A stretch of 64,000 nt of DNA from Dromiciops gliroides (lineage: Eukaryota > Chordata > Mammalia > Microbiotheria > Microbiotheriidae). The stretch lies in the NCBI RefSeq assembly GCF_019393635.1, contig NC_057861.1, positions 55,441,532-55,505,531 on the forward strand, read 5' to 3'. Both the position numbers and the translations under genes were made by a program. Positions 22,601-51,050 of this stretch are shown here, in pieces. Numbering within the stretch: position 1 is the first letter of the stretch; every line of letters begins with the position of its first letter. The notes beneath the pieces were generated by a model. That model was not told the DNA's origin. It was given only the letters and a program-made list of their open reading frames with translations, and searched no databases.

Positions 22601-24064
22601 TGATCCCAGGTCATAGAATGTTTGTTCGTTGATTGATTTGGTCAAAAGTGGGGAATAGTGATGATCTGGGGAGGAAACAGCCGGGAAACTGCCCCCAGAG
22701 TGAAGAGGCTGGTGCTCGGGAGAAGGTATAAATGGGAATCTGAGCCTCTCTGCTCCCCTAGGTTCTCTACCAAGAGCCCAATCCAGGCATTGAGTTTGAG
22801 TTCTGGCTGCCAAGGGATGCCTATTATACCCTTCAGAGCCACAGGAGTCCTCTAAGGCAGCCACAGACTCGGGAGGTTGAGGTGGGGCCCCAGGAGGCTG
22901 CCCCAGCCTGGACTGGGCCAGGCCCCTCCTCTCCAAGATTCTCCCCACATCAGGAGCAGCCCATTGAAACAGGTGGGTCTCCCTTTCCCCTGAATAGGAG
23001 AGAAGGGAAGCCCCTCTTTGACCCCTCCCCCCAACTACTTCATTGCCATCTGTAGAGACCTGCCAGCCATGTCCAGGTGCCAAGGGACGGACCCAGCGTC
23101 TGCTTCATTACTGCCGGAGCGACTTTGGTAAGATCTCCCCCTCCCTCTACTTCCTATTCCCACCCCAACTACCCTCTCTCCTTTCACCTTGAGGTTTGGG
23201 GCCCCTGGATTAAAAGATCCCATAGGCTTTATGGCTGAAAGGGACCTTAGACATCAGCTAGTTCAACCCCTTTTATTATACAGAAGAAAACAAGGTTAAA
23301 GTTAACTTGCCCCAGGTCACACAAGGAGTGAGCAGAGATTTGAACCCAAATACCGATTCAAAATTTAGTGGTCTCTCTTGCATCAAACTGTCTCCTATTC
23401 CACCCCTTTGCTGCCCAAAGATCAGCCTTGGACTAGGAGTCAGGAGAACTGGGTTCTAATTCTAGTCATGCCACTGGGTTCACTGTGTGACCCTGGGACA
23501 AAAATCCCACCCCAGGTGTCAGTTTCCCCTTCTGTAAAATGAAGGGCTTGGGCTGGGGAATGCATCAGGTTGAAAATATTCTAAATGAGTGGAAGGAGCC
23601 CCTGTCCTGGGTGCTTTCTATCCTTGTCTCTGCTGCTGACTTGCTGGGTTACCCTGAGTCCTCTTGCCTTCTCTAAGTCTCAACAAATAAGGAGGCTGGA
23701 TAAACTTCTCTCCCAGTTCCTGAGTGTGCAATTGCTGATACCCACAGTATTCCGGGCCCGGGTCCTGGCACGGCTCCGAGTGGGTGAAGAGACCCGCTAT
23801 GACATTCAGGTGCAACACACTTACAAGAATTGGACCCCACTAGAGCGAAGGGAGTTTCTCTGGGCCCCCGGGGCCTGTCCCTGCCCCTTGTTGGTCCCTC
23901 GAGCAGAGTACCTGGTGGCTGCCCAGCGACACATCAACTACGAGGGGACCCTGGACCGGCTGCTGCTGCCCCATGCTGGCTATGCCCGGCCCTGGACTCC
24001 CAAAGAAGATGCCCGCATCCAAGAGGTGGCCAAGCATTGTCCCCAGACCCCACCACCAGGCTGA
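16024..24064 (+). CDS. ADAMTSL5: ADAMTS-like protein 5, eleven exons
   Basis: Eleven exons join without a frame error (1444 nt, or 1503 nt with the candidate first exon). The protein is secreted and lacks a protease domain; family members bind matrix microfibrils and heparan sulfate. In order come a hydrophobic signal segment (VLLLIWIYLCC), a TSP1 repeat (EWTSWGAWSSCSSTCG, with WxxW C-mannosylation and CSxTCG O-fucosylation motifs), a cysteine-rich module (CDLNCLAEGHTFYYTFGRVL), a spacer (GYWNVTLIPIGARHIRV), a proline-rich linker and a C-terminal netrin-like domain (ETRYDIQVQHTYKNW to the TGA at 24062-24064). Sequons NNS, NVT and NWT are visible. Human ADAMTSL5 has a similar length and order. 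The gene is divergent from PLK5 and convergent with REEP6, as in human. Confidence 0.95.
16555..16612. repeat. (TG)n microsatellite in an ADAMTSL5 intron
   Basis: Pure TG run of about 56 bases. Confidence 0.97.
17328..17428 (+). CDS. ADAMTSL5: ADAMTSL5 TSP1 exon, part 1
   Basis: 101 nt after the CCAAGTAG acceptor, phase 0 in, two bases out. Encodes GRSGSSEWTSWGAWSSCSST and CGQGASVRNRRCM plus R split across the junction. Confidence 0.92.
17838..17898 (+). CDS. ADAMTSL5: ADAMTSL5 TSP1 exon, part 2
   Basis: 61 nt between CCTGCAG and GTGAGT. Completes the split Arg and encodes ISREHACGGDSHQYRLCRLP, the cysteine-bearing end of the TSP1 repeat. Confidence 0.9.
18450..18602 (-). repeat. LINE-1 3' fragment, reverse
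   Basis: GCAGTATTCCATCGTATTC, GAATTGATGGGCGTCCCC and TCAATTTCCAGTTCCTTA are the reverse of the L1 3' end. Confidence 0.65.
18859..18967 (+). CDS. ADAMTSL5: ADAMTSL5 cysteine-rich exon 1
   Basis: 109 nt, phase 0 in and one base out. Encodes ECPSGAMPFRELQCALYNSR and PVLGDQAIYQWVPFY. Confidence 0.96.
19352..19479 (+). CDS. ADAMTSL5: ADAMTSL5 cysteine-rich exon 2
   Basis: 128 nt. Encodes APNLCDLNCLAEGHTFYYTF, GRVLDGTPCSPDSEG and LCINGRCL. The donor is GTGAGA. Confidence 0.97.
19716..19839 (+). CDS. ADAMTSL5: ADAMTSL5 cysteine-rich exon 3
   Basis: 124 nt, phase 0 in and one base out. Encodes TAGCDGVLGSGTHEDHCGQC, GGRNNSCLFVQRVF and SEATLPS. An NNS sequon is present. The donor is GTGACT. Confidence 0.94.
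19985..20420. repeat. Series of old dispersed-repeat fragments in an ADAMTSL5 intron
   Basis: Words such as AGAGCTGGAAAAAG, GAAGGGACCTTATC and AACTGAGGCC recur with spacing that suggests several overlapping or duplicated fragments. Confidence 0.4.
20611..20697 (+). CDS. ADAMTSL5: ADAMTSL5 spacer exon 1
   Basis: 87 nt between TTCCTACTAG and GTGAGA. Encodes QSYGYWNVTLIPIGARHIRV then TDRSRNYL, with a conserved NVT sequon. Confidence 0.96.
20968..21131 (+). CDS. ADAMTSL5: ADAMTSL5 spacer exon 2
   Basis: 164 nt ending in phase 0 at GTGATT. Encodes LMGNDGRYVFNGDWAIDWPG, TFQVAGTQVHYSRTND and AAGPTGEDLHLQ. An upstream donor GTGAAG at 21112 would drop EDLHLQ, but human keeps the longer form. Confidence 0.93.
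21538..21960. repeat. Unnamed dispersed repeat split by a SINE
   Basis: TTAAGCACCTACTAGC and GCTGAGGCTACAGACAG match the start of the element at 12030. The SINE at 21552-21706 interrupts it. Confidence 0.5.
21552..21706 (-). repeat. Short marsupial SINE
   Basis: Full copy in reverse with the duplication CACCTAATAATGATT at 21537-21551 and 21707-21721. Confidence 0.96.
21973..22128 (+). repeat. Short marsupial SINE
   Basis: GGCAGCTAGGTGGCACAGT, GTTCAAATCC and a C/A-rich tail. Confidence 0.94.
22350..22520. repeat. Old dispersed-repeat fragment
   Basis: CATTGGACAGATGGGG and AAGATCACACAGTG follow the pattern of related fragments. Confidence 0.4.
22762..22972 (+). CDS. ADAMTSL5: ADAMTSL5 spacer end and proline-rich linker exon
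   Basis: 211 nt. It starts with the conserved VLYQEPNPGIEFEFWLPRDA, then a linker rich in Pro, Gln and Glu that is poorly conserved with human. Confidence 0.93.
23056..23127 (+). CDS. ADAMTSL5: ADAMTSL5 exon leading to the netrin-like domain
   Basis: 72 nt. Encodes TCQPCPGAKGRTQRLLHYCR and SDF, matching human CPPCPDTRGRAHRLLHYC. Confidence 0.95.
23215..23400. repeat. Old dispersed-repeat fragment in the last ADAMTSL5 intron
   Basis: GCTGAAAGGGACCTTAG, CAGGTCACACAAGG and TTTGAACCCAAATACC. Confidence 0.5.
23420..23580 (+). repeat. MIR-like SINE fragment
   Basis: GGAGTCAGGAGAACTGGG, TCACTGTGTGACCCTGGG and TTTCCCCTTCTGTAAAATG. Confidence 0.6.
23748..24064 (+). CDS. ADAMTSL5: ADAMTSL5 last coding exon (netrin-like domain)
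   Basis: 317 nt from CCCACAG to the TGA. It encodes FRARVLARLRVGEETRYDIQ, the Cys pair GACPCPLLVP and LLLPHAGYARPWTPKEDARI, ending KHCPQTPPPG. Confidence 0.97.
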
Positions 24065-24346
24065 GGCTACCTGCCTGACCTCTGGAGAGGGCCACACCCA
24101 GCCCACTGGACTAGAGTCCCAGATCCATTCCACAGTAATGCTGGCCAGGATGGGAGCGCTCCAGGGGAATCCTTCTGGGCCATGGGCAGAGAGGAGCCAT
24201 ATTGGCTTCCCCATTCTGCCCTTGTGCCCAACCTTTGGAAGGAGGCAGGAACTATGGGGACCAGGACTGGCCTTTGCTTGTCCCATGGTCTCCCTCTGGA
24301 CCCTGAGTTTTTCTCCTCCAGCCTTCTAGCTTGCAGGGTTCCAGAT

Positions 24347-24392
<46 letters not shown>

Positions 24393-24440
24393 CCTCTCCC
24401 TCCCCCAGGCACATATTCACATGGCACAATACATTGAAAC
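24065..24440 (+). other. ADAMTSL5: Probable ADAMTSL5 3' untranslated region
   Basis: Unique sequence follows the stop. It contains a (CA)n run at 24350-24390. No AATAAA is near; an AATACA variant at 24428-24433 is the best candidate signal. The true end is unknown. Confidence 0.4.
24349..24390. repeat. (CA)n microsatellite
   Basis: About 40 bases of CA repeats, probably in the ADAMTSL5 3' UTR. Confidence 0.96.
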
Positions 24441-24514
24441 AATTTGGATGTGGCACGATGCAGGTCAAAGCACAGGCACAAGGCATCCAAATGCAAGCAA
24501 CGCTCCGTTTTCAA

Positions 24515-24960
24515 TCATTCATTGAACAGACACTTTTTAAGTACCTACTATATATGAGGAAGGGTCTCTGATAGGGTCGGGGATGAATACACAGACCCCC
24601 TGCTCCATAGGAGCCTACAATCCAATAGGGATAAAGATATTTACACCATTTTGACAAGGGAGAATGAGATCATGGCAAAGGAGAGAGTGAACCAGGCAAA
24701 GTGCCAGGAAAAATCAGAGGTCATCTTGACCTGGGGCATTAGGGAAGGACTCTGGGAGTAGATACCACCTGGGCTGGGCCTTCAAGATTTTAACAGACAG
24801 AAACCCAGTGGAGCAAAGGAAGCCCCTCTAGGAATGGCAGACAGTGTGAACTGAGGCGGAGCTGGGAGAGGGCAGGGTGACAAGGCTCAGAGACTCCAAC
24901 AAGAATGGGGAGTCATCCAGATTGGATAGAACAGTCTATAACAACTGGCAAAGGTTGGAG
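24515..24960 (+). repeat. Unnamed dispersed repeat (as at 12030)
   Basis: ATTCATTGAACAGACAC, TTAAGTACCTACTATATATG and CATAGGAGCCTACAATCC, followed by diverged sequence. Confidence 0.6.
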
Positions 24961-25299
24961 CCAGGTTTTTTTTTGGTGGGGGGCAAATGAGGGGCCCTTT
25001 TGAGAAGGAGTGACTGGAGTCAACAAGACTGCCTTAGGTGAAATGTGAGGTTGAGCCAGGATAATTTGAAAGGGAGGAGAGGATATAACTGCTTTAGGAG
25101 ATAGACTCAGATATAATCATTAATGTAGGACAGAAATGAAACACATGCCTTGGCAGTACAAATGTTACTGGGGTCTATAGCACATAAGTGGTGTGTTTTT
25201 TTTTATAAAGATATTAATTTTGAGTCCCAAATTCTCTCTGGTTCCTCCCCCACTCATTGGCAAGGGATGATTCACGTGAAGTCACATAGCACTGAAATC

Positions 25300-25540
25300 T
25301 TAAGACCTGTTGAAATCCTGCCCATCCTTTAAAAGCCAACTCGAGTGCCAACTTCTCTGGGAAACCTTCCTTGATTCTCTTCCCTCCTCCTCAGACTTCT
25401 CATTGTCTTCCACCTCTCTGAGGCACTTCTCAGGGGATGTTATGATATGCCAGAGTTGGTTGTCATGGCTCATCCTCAGCCATGCTGTGAGCTCAATGAT
25501 TGTGGGGACCTCACCGAATGTCCACCAACTCTCTCCCTCA
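25300..25540 (+). repeat. L2 LINE 3' fragment
   Basis: CCTTTAAAAGCCAACTCG, CTCTGGGAAACCTTCCTTG and TGAGCTCAATGATTGTGGGG follow L2 3' sequence. Confidence 0.55.
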
Positions 25541-25918
25541 ATGCCAATATTTGGGGAGGGGGACAAATAGGACCTGACACCACTCTTAAGTATCTCATTT
25601 GGGCTGTCATATGGAAGAAAGGGTTAGTCCCAGTGGGTAGAAGTAGGGGCAAGGGATGGAAGCTGGAAGAGAGGAGAGTACGAGGCAACCTGGGTTCAGA
25701 TTCTACCTTTGACACTTACTATGTGATGTCACATAGCCTCAGGCGACTCCCTATGGAACACTTCTCTAATATTTAGAAGTGACCAGATAGCCCTTCCTCC
25801 AGAGACTCTTGTGACTGTCAGAATGAGTGGAATGAACCCCGACACATGCCAGCAACAGGCCTGCAAAGGGAGGCTCTCCCATTGAAGGGGAAAGGGAAGA
25901 AGCATTTATAGTGACCTC

Positions 25919-26080
25919 GGGGGCAGCTAGGTGGCACAGTAGATAAAGCACTGGCCCTGGATTCAGAAGGACCTCAGTCCAAATCTGGTCTCAGATATTT
26001 GACACTTACTAGCTGTGTGACCCTGGGCAAGTCACTTAAATCTCATTGCCCTGCTCAAAAATAAATAAAGAAAGAAATAA
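25919..26080 (+). repeat. Short marsupial SINE
   Basis: Full copy, with the duplication TATAGTGACCTC at 25907-25918 and 26081-26092. It sits at the edge of an older MIR-like element. Confidence 0.96.
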
Positions 26081-26082
26081 TA

Positions 26083-26292
26083 TAGTGACCTCTGTGTGCC
26101 AGGCAATGTGCCTAGTGCTCATTTGATCCTCACAACCACCATGGGATGTAGGGGCTATTATCACCATTTTGCAGTCGAGTAAACTGAGGCTAAGGTTTGT
26201 GACTTGCCATGGGTCACACAGCTAATGTCTGAGGCCACATTTGAACTCAGGTCTTCCTGACTCCAGGCCCAGCTATCCACCTAAGTGCCTCC
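26083..26292 (-). repeat. MIR/THER1-type SINE
   Basis: GTGTGCCAGGCAATGTGCC, TTTGATCCTCACAACC and CCATTTTGCAGTCGAG, the reverse of the THER1 tail and core. Confidence 0.7.
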
Positions 26293-27290
26293 AGGAGGCA
26301 GGAAGTCTCACACATTATACTTAATCAGATTCCCCCAATCCATATGGTTACCCTTGTTGGAAAGGCCCAGATCTCCCATTCTCCTTTTGAACCTGGCCCG
26401 TAGCCTGGCATTTATTTTTCCACAATACATGGCTTCTCTCTAAGTTTCCAGCCCGTCCCTTCCCATACACACCCTCTTCCCTTCTCTCCATGCCACACTC
26501 ACAGCCATATGCAGCTATATCTGGGGAGGAGTCCATTCTAGATACCGAGACATCTGGATGCCCTTGTTGGGGAGGGGAGGGGAGGGGAGGGGGGGGAAGG
26601 ATGAGCCGGCAAAGACTTTCCTGCACAGGGGAGGATTAATTAAGTTTGGAGAGGAGGGGTGAGAGAGTTCCCTCCACCCATTTTGTATGAACCACTTAAA
26701 AAAAAAATCAGATGTATGGGATTATTTATGTTTGGGTTATTCCAAGCTCCCCTCCCTTAGCATGGAACAAATTGTCATCCTCTTCCCAAAGATGGTCTCT
26801 AGGGAGTGGATGAGGTGGGGCCCCGGGCCAGGGGGAGAGCCAGGAACTGCCTCACCAGGCAGGCAGCCGTGGCCATCTCTTGCCCAAACATCAACCCCGC
26901 CTCCTTCCCGGCTGTGGCCATAGCCTGAACTGGACAGCCAGAGCTCCCTCCTAAGGCACGGGCAGAAAGGGCACCATAGGACAGCAGCATGCACTCCACT
27001 CCCACATCCTGTTCTCTGCCTTGACGGAGTCATTCCTTGGAGGAAAAGTTCATTCTTCAAGAAATAACTCATCTCCTAAGGTGGAGAAGCGGGGACCAGA
27101 CCCCACCAGGACCAAGGATATTTCAATATAGCATGTCTTGACTTTTGTCTCCCCCAATCCTTTCAGGGGCCTCTGAAGTGTCCTAGTCTTCCTCCCTGTA
27201 TTTCAATCTCCATCGTTGGCTCTGCCACTTCTAAGCTGTGTGACAAAAGTATTTTCTCTGCAGTCACCTCAACTGCAAAAATGAAGGGTG
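26293..27290. other. Mostly unique sequence 3' of REEP6
   Basis: No coding exon is seen. It has a (GGGGA)n tract at 26565-26597. Two GGATTA words (26633 and 26719) match the OTX/CRX core. 26690-27080 is GC-rich and free of SINEs. Confidence 0.4.
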
Positions 27291-27375
27291 GACCTGGAGT
27301 CAGGAGGACCAAGGTTCAAATCCAGCCTCAGAAACTCACTAGCCGTGTGACCCTGGCCGAATCACTTAATCCCCA
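27288..27375 (+). repeat. Short SINE or MIR fragment
   Basis: CCTGGAGTCAGGAGGACC, GGTTCAAATCCAGCCTCAG and GTGTGACCCTGG. The head is missing. Confidence 0.7.
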
Positions 27376-27719
27376 GAGAGAGTTGAAGGTTTCTTTTGGC
27401 TCTAAGGCCCATGCTTCTGGTCCATAGCAAGGGCAGAAAACAAAACCGATAAATAATCCATAGGCCGAGGGTTAGATGGGACCATAGTACCCTCTGGTGG
27501 CTAGATGTAGAAGAGCAAATTTTGCCAGCACAGACTTCATCTACAGCCTTGGGTGAGCTCCAGGATGGGAGCAGATGAAGGGATGGGGGGGTGGGGTGAT
27601 CAGCCTTGCTGGATTTCAAAACACAGAATATCGGAATTGGGAGGTACCCTGAAATATGGATCACATGGGACATTGAGGTTCTAGAAGGCATCTCCCTCAC
27701 CAAAGACAGCTGAGACCCT

Positions 27720-28170
27720 TCAGATCATTAAACACTCCCCTCATCCCTCATTCCCTTGCCCCAACAACAAAAAATACACCGAAAAACCTTGAGGTCAAAC
27801 AAGTTTGGCCTGTGTTGGACTTTTTTTTTTTTTAACTACATGGGCAGCAGGAACAGCCAAGACATATCAAGAGTCCTGTGGGGAGTGAGTGGAGGGGGCT
27901 AGAGGCAGTCTTGAGCACCAGCAGGGCCCTGAGCTGGTACCAATAGATACTAGATGGGCAGAGGTCCCCCCCTCCATGCCCACCTTACCTCCCAGCCTGG
28001 GGAGACTTCTCTAATGCCCTAAAGCCCAAGGGTAGAGTTGGGGGAGCTACAGCTGGGAGGGGTCAGCTGCTTAGACGTGGGTCAGAACTAGGGGCCGTGG
28101 TCCCTGATGCTGAGGGGGCCGGGAGGAGGGTGTCCAGTCATTCAAAGCTTCTGGCTCAGGAGTGAACTCT
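27720..28170 (-). other. REEP6: Probable REEP6 3' untranslated region
   Basis: Unique sequence follows the stop. No AATAAA or ATTAAA is seen on the minus strand. A long A run occurs at 27834-27822 (T run on plus). The transcript end is not resolved. Confidence 0.35.
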
Positions 28171-47264
<19,094 letters not shown>

Positions 47265-47720
47265 GGCTCCCGGGACCAGGGGGGGAGGGGAGGGAACGGA
47301 GGAAGACTGGACCTGGGTCCGAGGGGCGACCTCCAGGGCTTCTCCGCTGCTCTGCAGCGGTGCTGGTGGCGTCTCCCTCTCCAGGCTCCCAGAACCTCCA
47401 CTCCTCCGATCCCGAGGTCCCTCCCCTTCCCCGCCTCCCACCTCGTGGTCCTGCAACTGCTGGGGACTACCTGAATCCGCCCCCTGGATATAGGATTGGA
47501 CAGGAAATCGAGGCGGGGCTTCGGTCGACCCAGCCTGCCCACATTGGCCAATGAGAGCGCGGAACGGACAAAGGAGGCGGGACTTTTCTTCCAACCCGCT
47601 CCTGCCCCTCCTTACACCGAGAGCTCCGAACCACCCACCTGTGAGCTGGGCGGGAGTGAGAAGAGGGGGCGGGGCCTAGGAGAGAACCGGGACGCGGAGG
47701 AGGCTGGTAGTGGAGAGGGG
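47265..47720 (-). promoter_or_regulatory. REEP6: REEP6 CpG-rich promoter with CCAAT boxes
   Basis: The block is CpG-rich and free of SINEs. It contains the palindrome ATTGGCCAAT (47543-47552), which is a CCAAT box on both strands, and another CCAAT read on the minus strand at 47498-47494. NF-Y is the usual factor for such boxes. Transcription would start between these boxes and the ATG at 47264. Confidence 0.6.
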
Positions 47721-48119
47721 GGGCCAGGTAAAGCCAGGTGAGACCAGGAGGGCAACATCCTAGATTTCTCAGGCAACCCCTCTCGGGGCACACCTGCCCG
47801 GTCTCCTACGTAAGTTAACGTCCCTCCCACCCCCAGACCCTAGCCAGTCTAGGCTCTTCCCCACCTCTCTCTTCCCTCTCGCTCAGCTTTCCAACTAATC
47901 CTTTAACCTCTGAACTCACTTCTGGTCCCACACCTCGAGCGGGAGTTTCTCCGTGAGCCAGTCTCATGCTTCTTTCTCCCCGCATCCTCGGCCATTTTAC
48001 ATTCCAAATTTCTCCTCCCTCTGAGATCCATGAAGAAGTCTCACTTAGTATTCTGCATACAGTAGGAACTCAATAAATGTTTGGAAATGCAATGTGGAAA
48101 AGAGCCCTGAATTTGGAGT

Positions 48120-48450
48120 CAAAAGACTTAGTTCATTCATTCAACAAATATTAAGTGTCTACTCTGTGTACGACACAGTGCTCAGTCGGGCAGCCCAGGG
48201 ACACAGAAATAAAAAGTACACAATTTCTGCCCACAAGGAGCTTGTGTTTTAAAGCAGTGGAAAATACATATACACTTACCAACTGTGTGACCTTAGGCAA
48301 GTCACCTAACTTCTCTCAGCCTCAGTTTTCTTATCTGTAAAATTCGGATAATAATAGCAACTAACTCATAGGGTTGTTGTGAAGACCAAATGAGATTATA
48401 AATGTAAAGTTTCTTGCCAACTTTAGAGCAGTATGTAGTAAATATTAGCT
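48120..48450 (+). repeat. Unnamed dispersed repeat followed by a MIR-like SINE
   Basis: ATTCATTCAACAAATATTAA and CAGTGCTCAGTCGGGC at 48130-48260, then GTGTGACCTTAGGCAAGTC, TTATCTGTAAAATTC and GGGTTGTTGTGAAGACC. Confidence 0.65.
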
Positions 48451-48824
48451 TTTAACATCTTTATTATAAAAATGATATATGGAAGCCAGTGGTGCTCTAT
48501 TTTATCGGGGAGTAAAATTCAGTGCGAAGGCACCTAAACCTAGCCCTTCATTGAAGAAAGGCAAAAAATTCTGAGAAGCAGAGATGAGAAAGGAATGTAT
48601 TCCAGTTATAGGGTTGGGAAGTGGGAGGGATTTGAGCCAGCCCAAGGAGATAGTAGCCCTTTTGGGTCTGAGGAAACAACAGTTCATTTTAGCTGGAATA
48701 TAGATTGCCTAAAGAGGGGTAATATAATGTAAAATAAATATGAAAAGGTAGGTTGGAGACATTGTAGAGAATGAGGAATATGTATGCTAACCTATGGGCA
48801 AATAGGAAGCCACTGAAGGGTTGT

Positions 48825-48958
48825 TTGGTTTGGTTTTGGTTTTTGAGGCAGGGGTTAAGTGACTTGCCCAGGGTCATACAGCTAATGTCTGAGGCCAGAT
48901 TTGAATTCAGGTCCTCCTGACTTCAGGGCCAGTGCTCTGGCAGCTCCCTAGCTGCCCC
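48825..48958 (-). repeat. Short marsupial SINE
   Basis: Reverse copy lacking part of the core: GGTTAAGTGACTTGCCCAGG and CCTAGCTGCCCC. Confidence 0.9.
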
Positions 48959-49084
48959 CTGAAGCTGATTGCTATGGGAAATTGGCATGATCAAATTTGG
49001 TCCCTAGATAGATGGATTAGGTTGGCAATGGTGTAAGAGACTGGAGAAGGGAGGGAGATCAACTGGGAGGCGAGAAGTGATGAT

Positions 49085-49420
49085 TCAATCAATCAAACGA
49101 CCAAAAGCATTTATTAAATGTCTACTATGTGCCAAAACACAAATGAAAATATACACATTCAAAATCCAAGGTTATGGGGTAGAAGAGGAACCATAGTTCC
49201 ATGGAGTTGGGGTGGGGGATGGATCTGGAAAGACCTCATGTACAAGGTGGCACTTGAAGGAACCTAAAGATTCCAAGATTTGGCACTTAGGAGGGAGAGC
49301 ATCCAAGGCACAGGAAGACAGCAGCCCAGACAACCCCCAAGACAAAAGCTTGAACAAGGAAGTTTACAAGCGAGTAGGGCAGGTCCGCAGGACCATGTAG
49401 AGCTCCCAGTTAGGGTAGGA
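49085..49420 (+). repeat. Unnamed dispersed repeat (as at 12030)
   Basis: AAGCATTTATTAAATGTC, TACTATGTGCCAAAACAC and GGTGGCACTTGAAGG. Confidence 0.6.
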
Positions 49421-49589
49421 GCCACGATTAATATAGAGGTGGAGAAGAAGAATGTATAGGACTTGGCAAATGATTAGATGAAATTCTTAGAGTGGGAAGT
49501 CAAATTCCAGCTCAGCCTCTTGCTAAAACAACACCACCACCGAAGCCTTTTGGGATCATCCTAAAGCCTAGTCCCTTCCCTTTGTTAAT

Positions 49590-49755
49590 TATCTCCAATT
49601 TATCCTGAATCTAGCTTATTTACACGAAGTTGTTTCCATGGTGTCTCCCCGTTAGATTGTGAGCTCTTGGAAAGCACAGAGACAGTCATTTGCCATTCTT
49701 TGTATTCCCCAAGCTCTTAGCACGCCCGATCTGGCATTTGTTTATGGACTGACCA
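49590..49755 (+). repeat. L2 3' end
   Basis: CCCCGTTAGATTGTGAGCTC, TTGTATTCCCCAAGCTC and TTGTTTATGGACTGAC. Confidence 0.6.
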
Positions 49756-50216
49756 GCAAAACAGTGTGACTTTGAACAAGTTAATTCAGTTCCCTTCTCG
49801 GTTCCTCAGTTTCTTCCTCTTTAAAATGGGGGTTTCGGTATTTGCATGTTCTGCTGTAAAGTATAATAGAAACTCGAGCAGATCCTAGTGAATGGCTGAA
49901 TCAACTTGTATCGGAGGAAACCCGCAACTAGGCTCAGGCCACCCCGGTTCAAGTTCCCTCTCTGCTATTAATTATATGCTAGTTAGGCCTTTTCCGGCTA
50001 AGACTATAACCTAGTGCAGAGCTTCTTAAACCTTTTCCCCAGAAAAATTTTTATGCGACCCACAGTTTAAGAAGCTAGAATCTAGTGCAACTCTCTCATT
50101 TCACAGTAGAGGACAACGGAGGGTTAAAAGGGGGGAAATGACTGGCCCAAGGTCACACAGCGAGACTGGTAAAACCAGAACTCGAACCTGTTTCTCCAGT
50201 TTAAGAGTGAGGCTAG

Positions 50217-50368
50217 GGGGGCAGATAGATGGCGCAGTGGATAGAGCACCGGCCCTGGAGTCAGGAGTACCTGAGTTCAAATTCGGCCTCAGACACTTAA
50301 CACTTACTGGCTGTGTGACCCTGGGCAAGTCACTTAACCCCAATTGCCTCACCAAAAAAAAAAAAAAA
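50217..50368 (+). repeat. Short marsupial SINE between the REEP6 and PCSK4 promoters
   Basis: Full copy with poly(A); the flanks AAGAGTGAGGCTAGG (50202-50216) and AAGAGTGAGGCTAGG (50369-50383) match. Confidence 0.97.
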
Positions 50369-50429
50369 AAGAGTGAGGCTAGGAGATGGGTAGTAGACTA
50401 GGGCAACTAGAGAGGAGAGTTTAGCCAAT

Positions 50430-50792
50430 TCCTACTCACCTGGAGAGTCCCCTCCTCCCGGCAGTCCTCCAGGTTAACACCCCCACCACGCCCCAGGGAA
50501 CGGAGCTCCATTTTCCCCACCCCCTCCAGCGCTCCACTTGCTGGCTGTAGTTCAGCGGCCGCACAGCCCCCTGGGAATGAAGCCCCCCGCGGGGCGGGGG
50601 AAAGGCGTTGCCATGGAGCCGGGAAGAGGCGTCCAGGGGGCGGGGGTTGCTTCGCTCTGGTGCCCAGGGGGCGGGGCTGCTCCATTCCTGCCCGGGGGTG
50701 GGTTCGGGGGTCGGGGGCGTTTAAACGCGACCCCCTGTGGTCCTGGGGACAGTTTGTCCCGAGGGAGGGGCTTCTCCCGGCCCCTGGCTACC
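50430..50792 (+). promoter_or_regulatory. PCSK4: PCSK4 CpG-island promoter
   Basis: The block is CpG-rich. It holds an RFX/X-box-like GTTGCCATGG (50607-50616) and a perfect 12-base palindrome GCGTTTAAACGC (50717-50728), whose TTTAAA could serve as a TATA-like box about 70 bases before the ATG. RFX2 drives many spermatogenic genes and PCSK4 is germ-cell expressed, so an X-box would make sense. This is inference. Confidence 0.5.
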
Positions 50793-51050
50793 ATGCGGCC
50801 AGGCTGGACCCGACTGAGGCTCGTTCACCTGACCCTGGCCCTGACCTTGGTCCTAGCCCTGACCTTAACCCTGGTTCTGGTCTCCGTCTTGTCCCTAAAG
50901 GGGCCCAGACAGGAACCCGGGACGGGCTGGGGTCGCCGGGGCCGCTTCTTCGTCCCCATCTATGTTAGCAGTTGGGCTGTGCTGCTGCCCGGGGGCAGCC
51001 GGGAGGCCGAGCGCTTGGCCCGCAAGTTCGGCTTTGTCAACTTGGGGCAG
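50793..51050 (+). CDS. PCSK4: PCSK4 exon 1
   Basis: 86 codons from ATG to a GTAGGA donor, phase 0. Starts [20 protein letters not shown] and then a further run of L, V, T and S before GPRQEPG. The frame is open upstream but the homologous start is here. Confidence 0.92.

Noticed and set aside
22532-23083. Minus-strand open frame of 183 codons
   Set aside because: It is the antisense shadow of ADAMTSL5 linker and netrin-domain exons.
50538-50792. A longer PCSK4 N-terminus
   Set aside because: The open frame upstream is GC-driven; a signal peptide must start near 50793.
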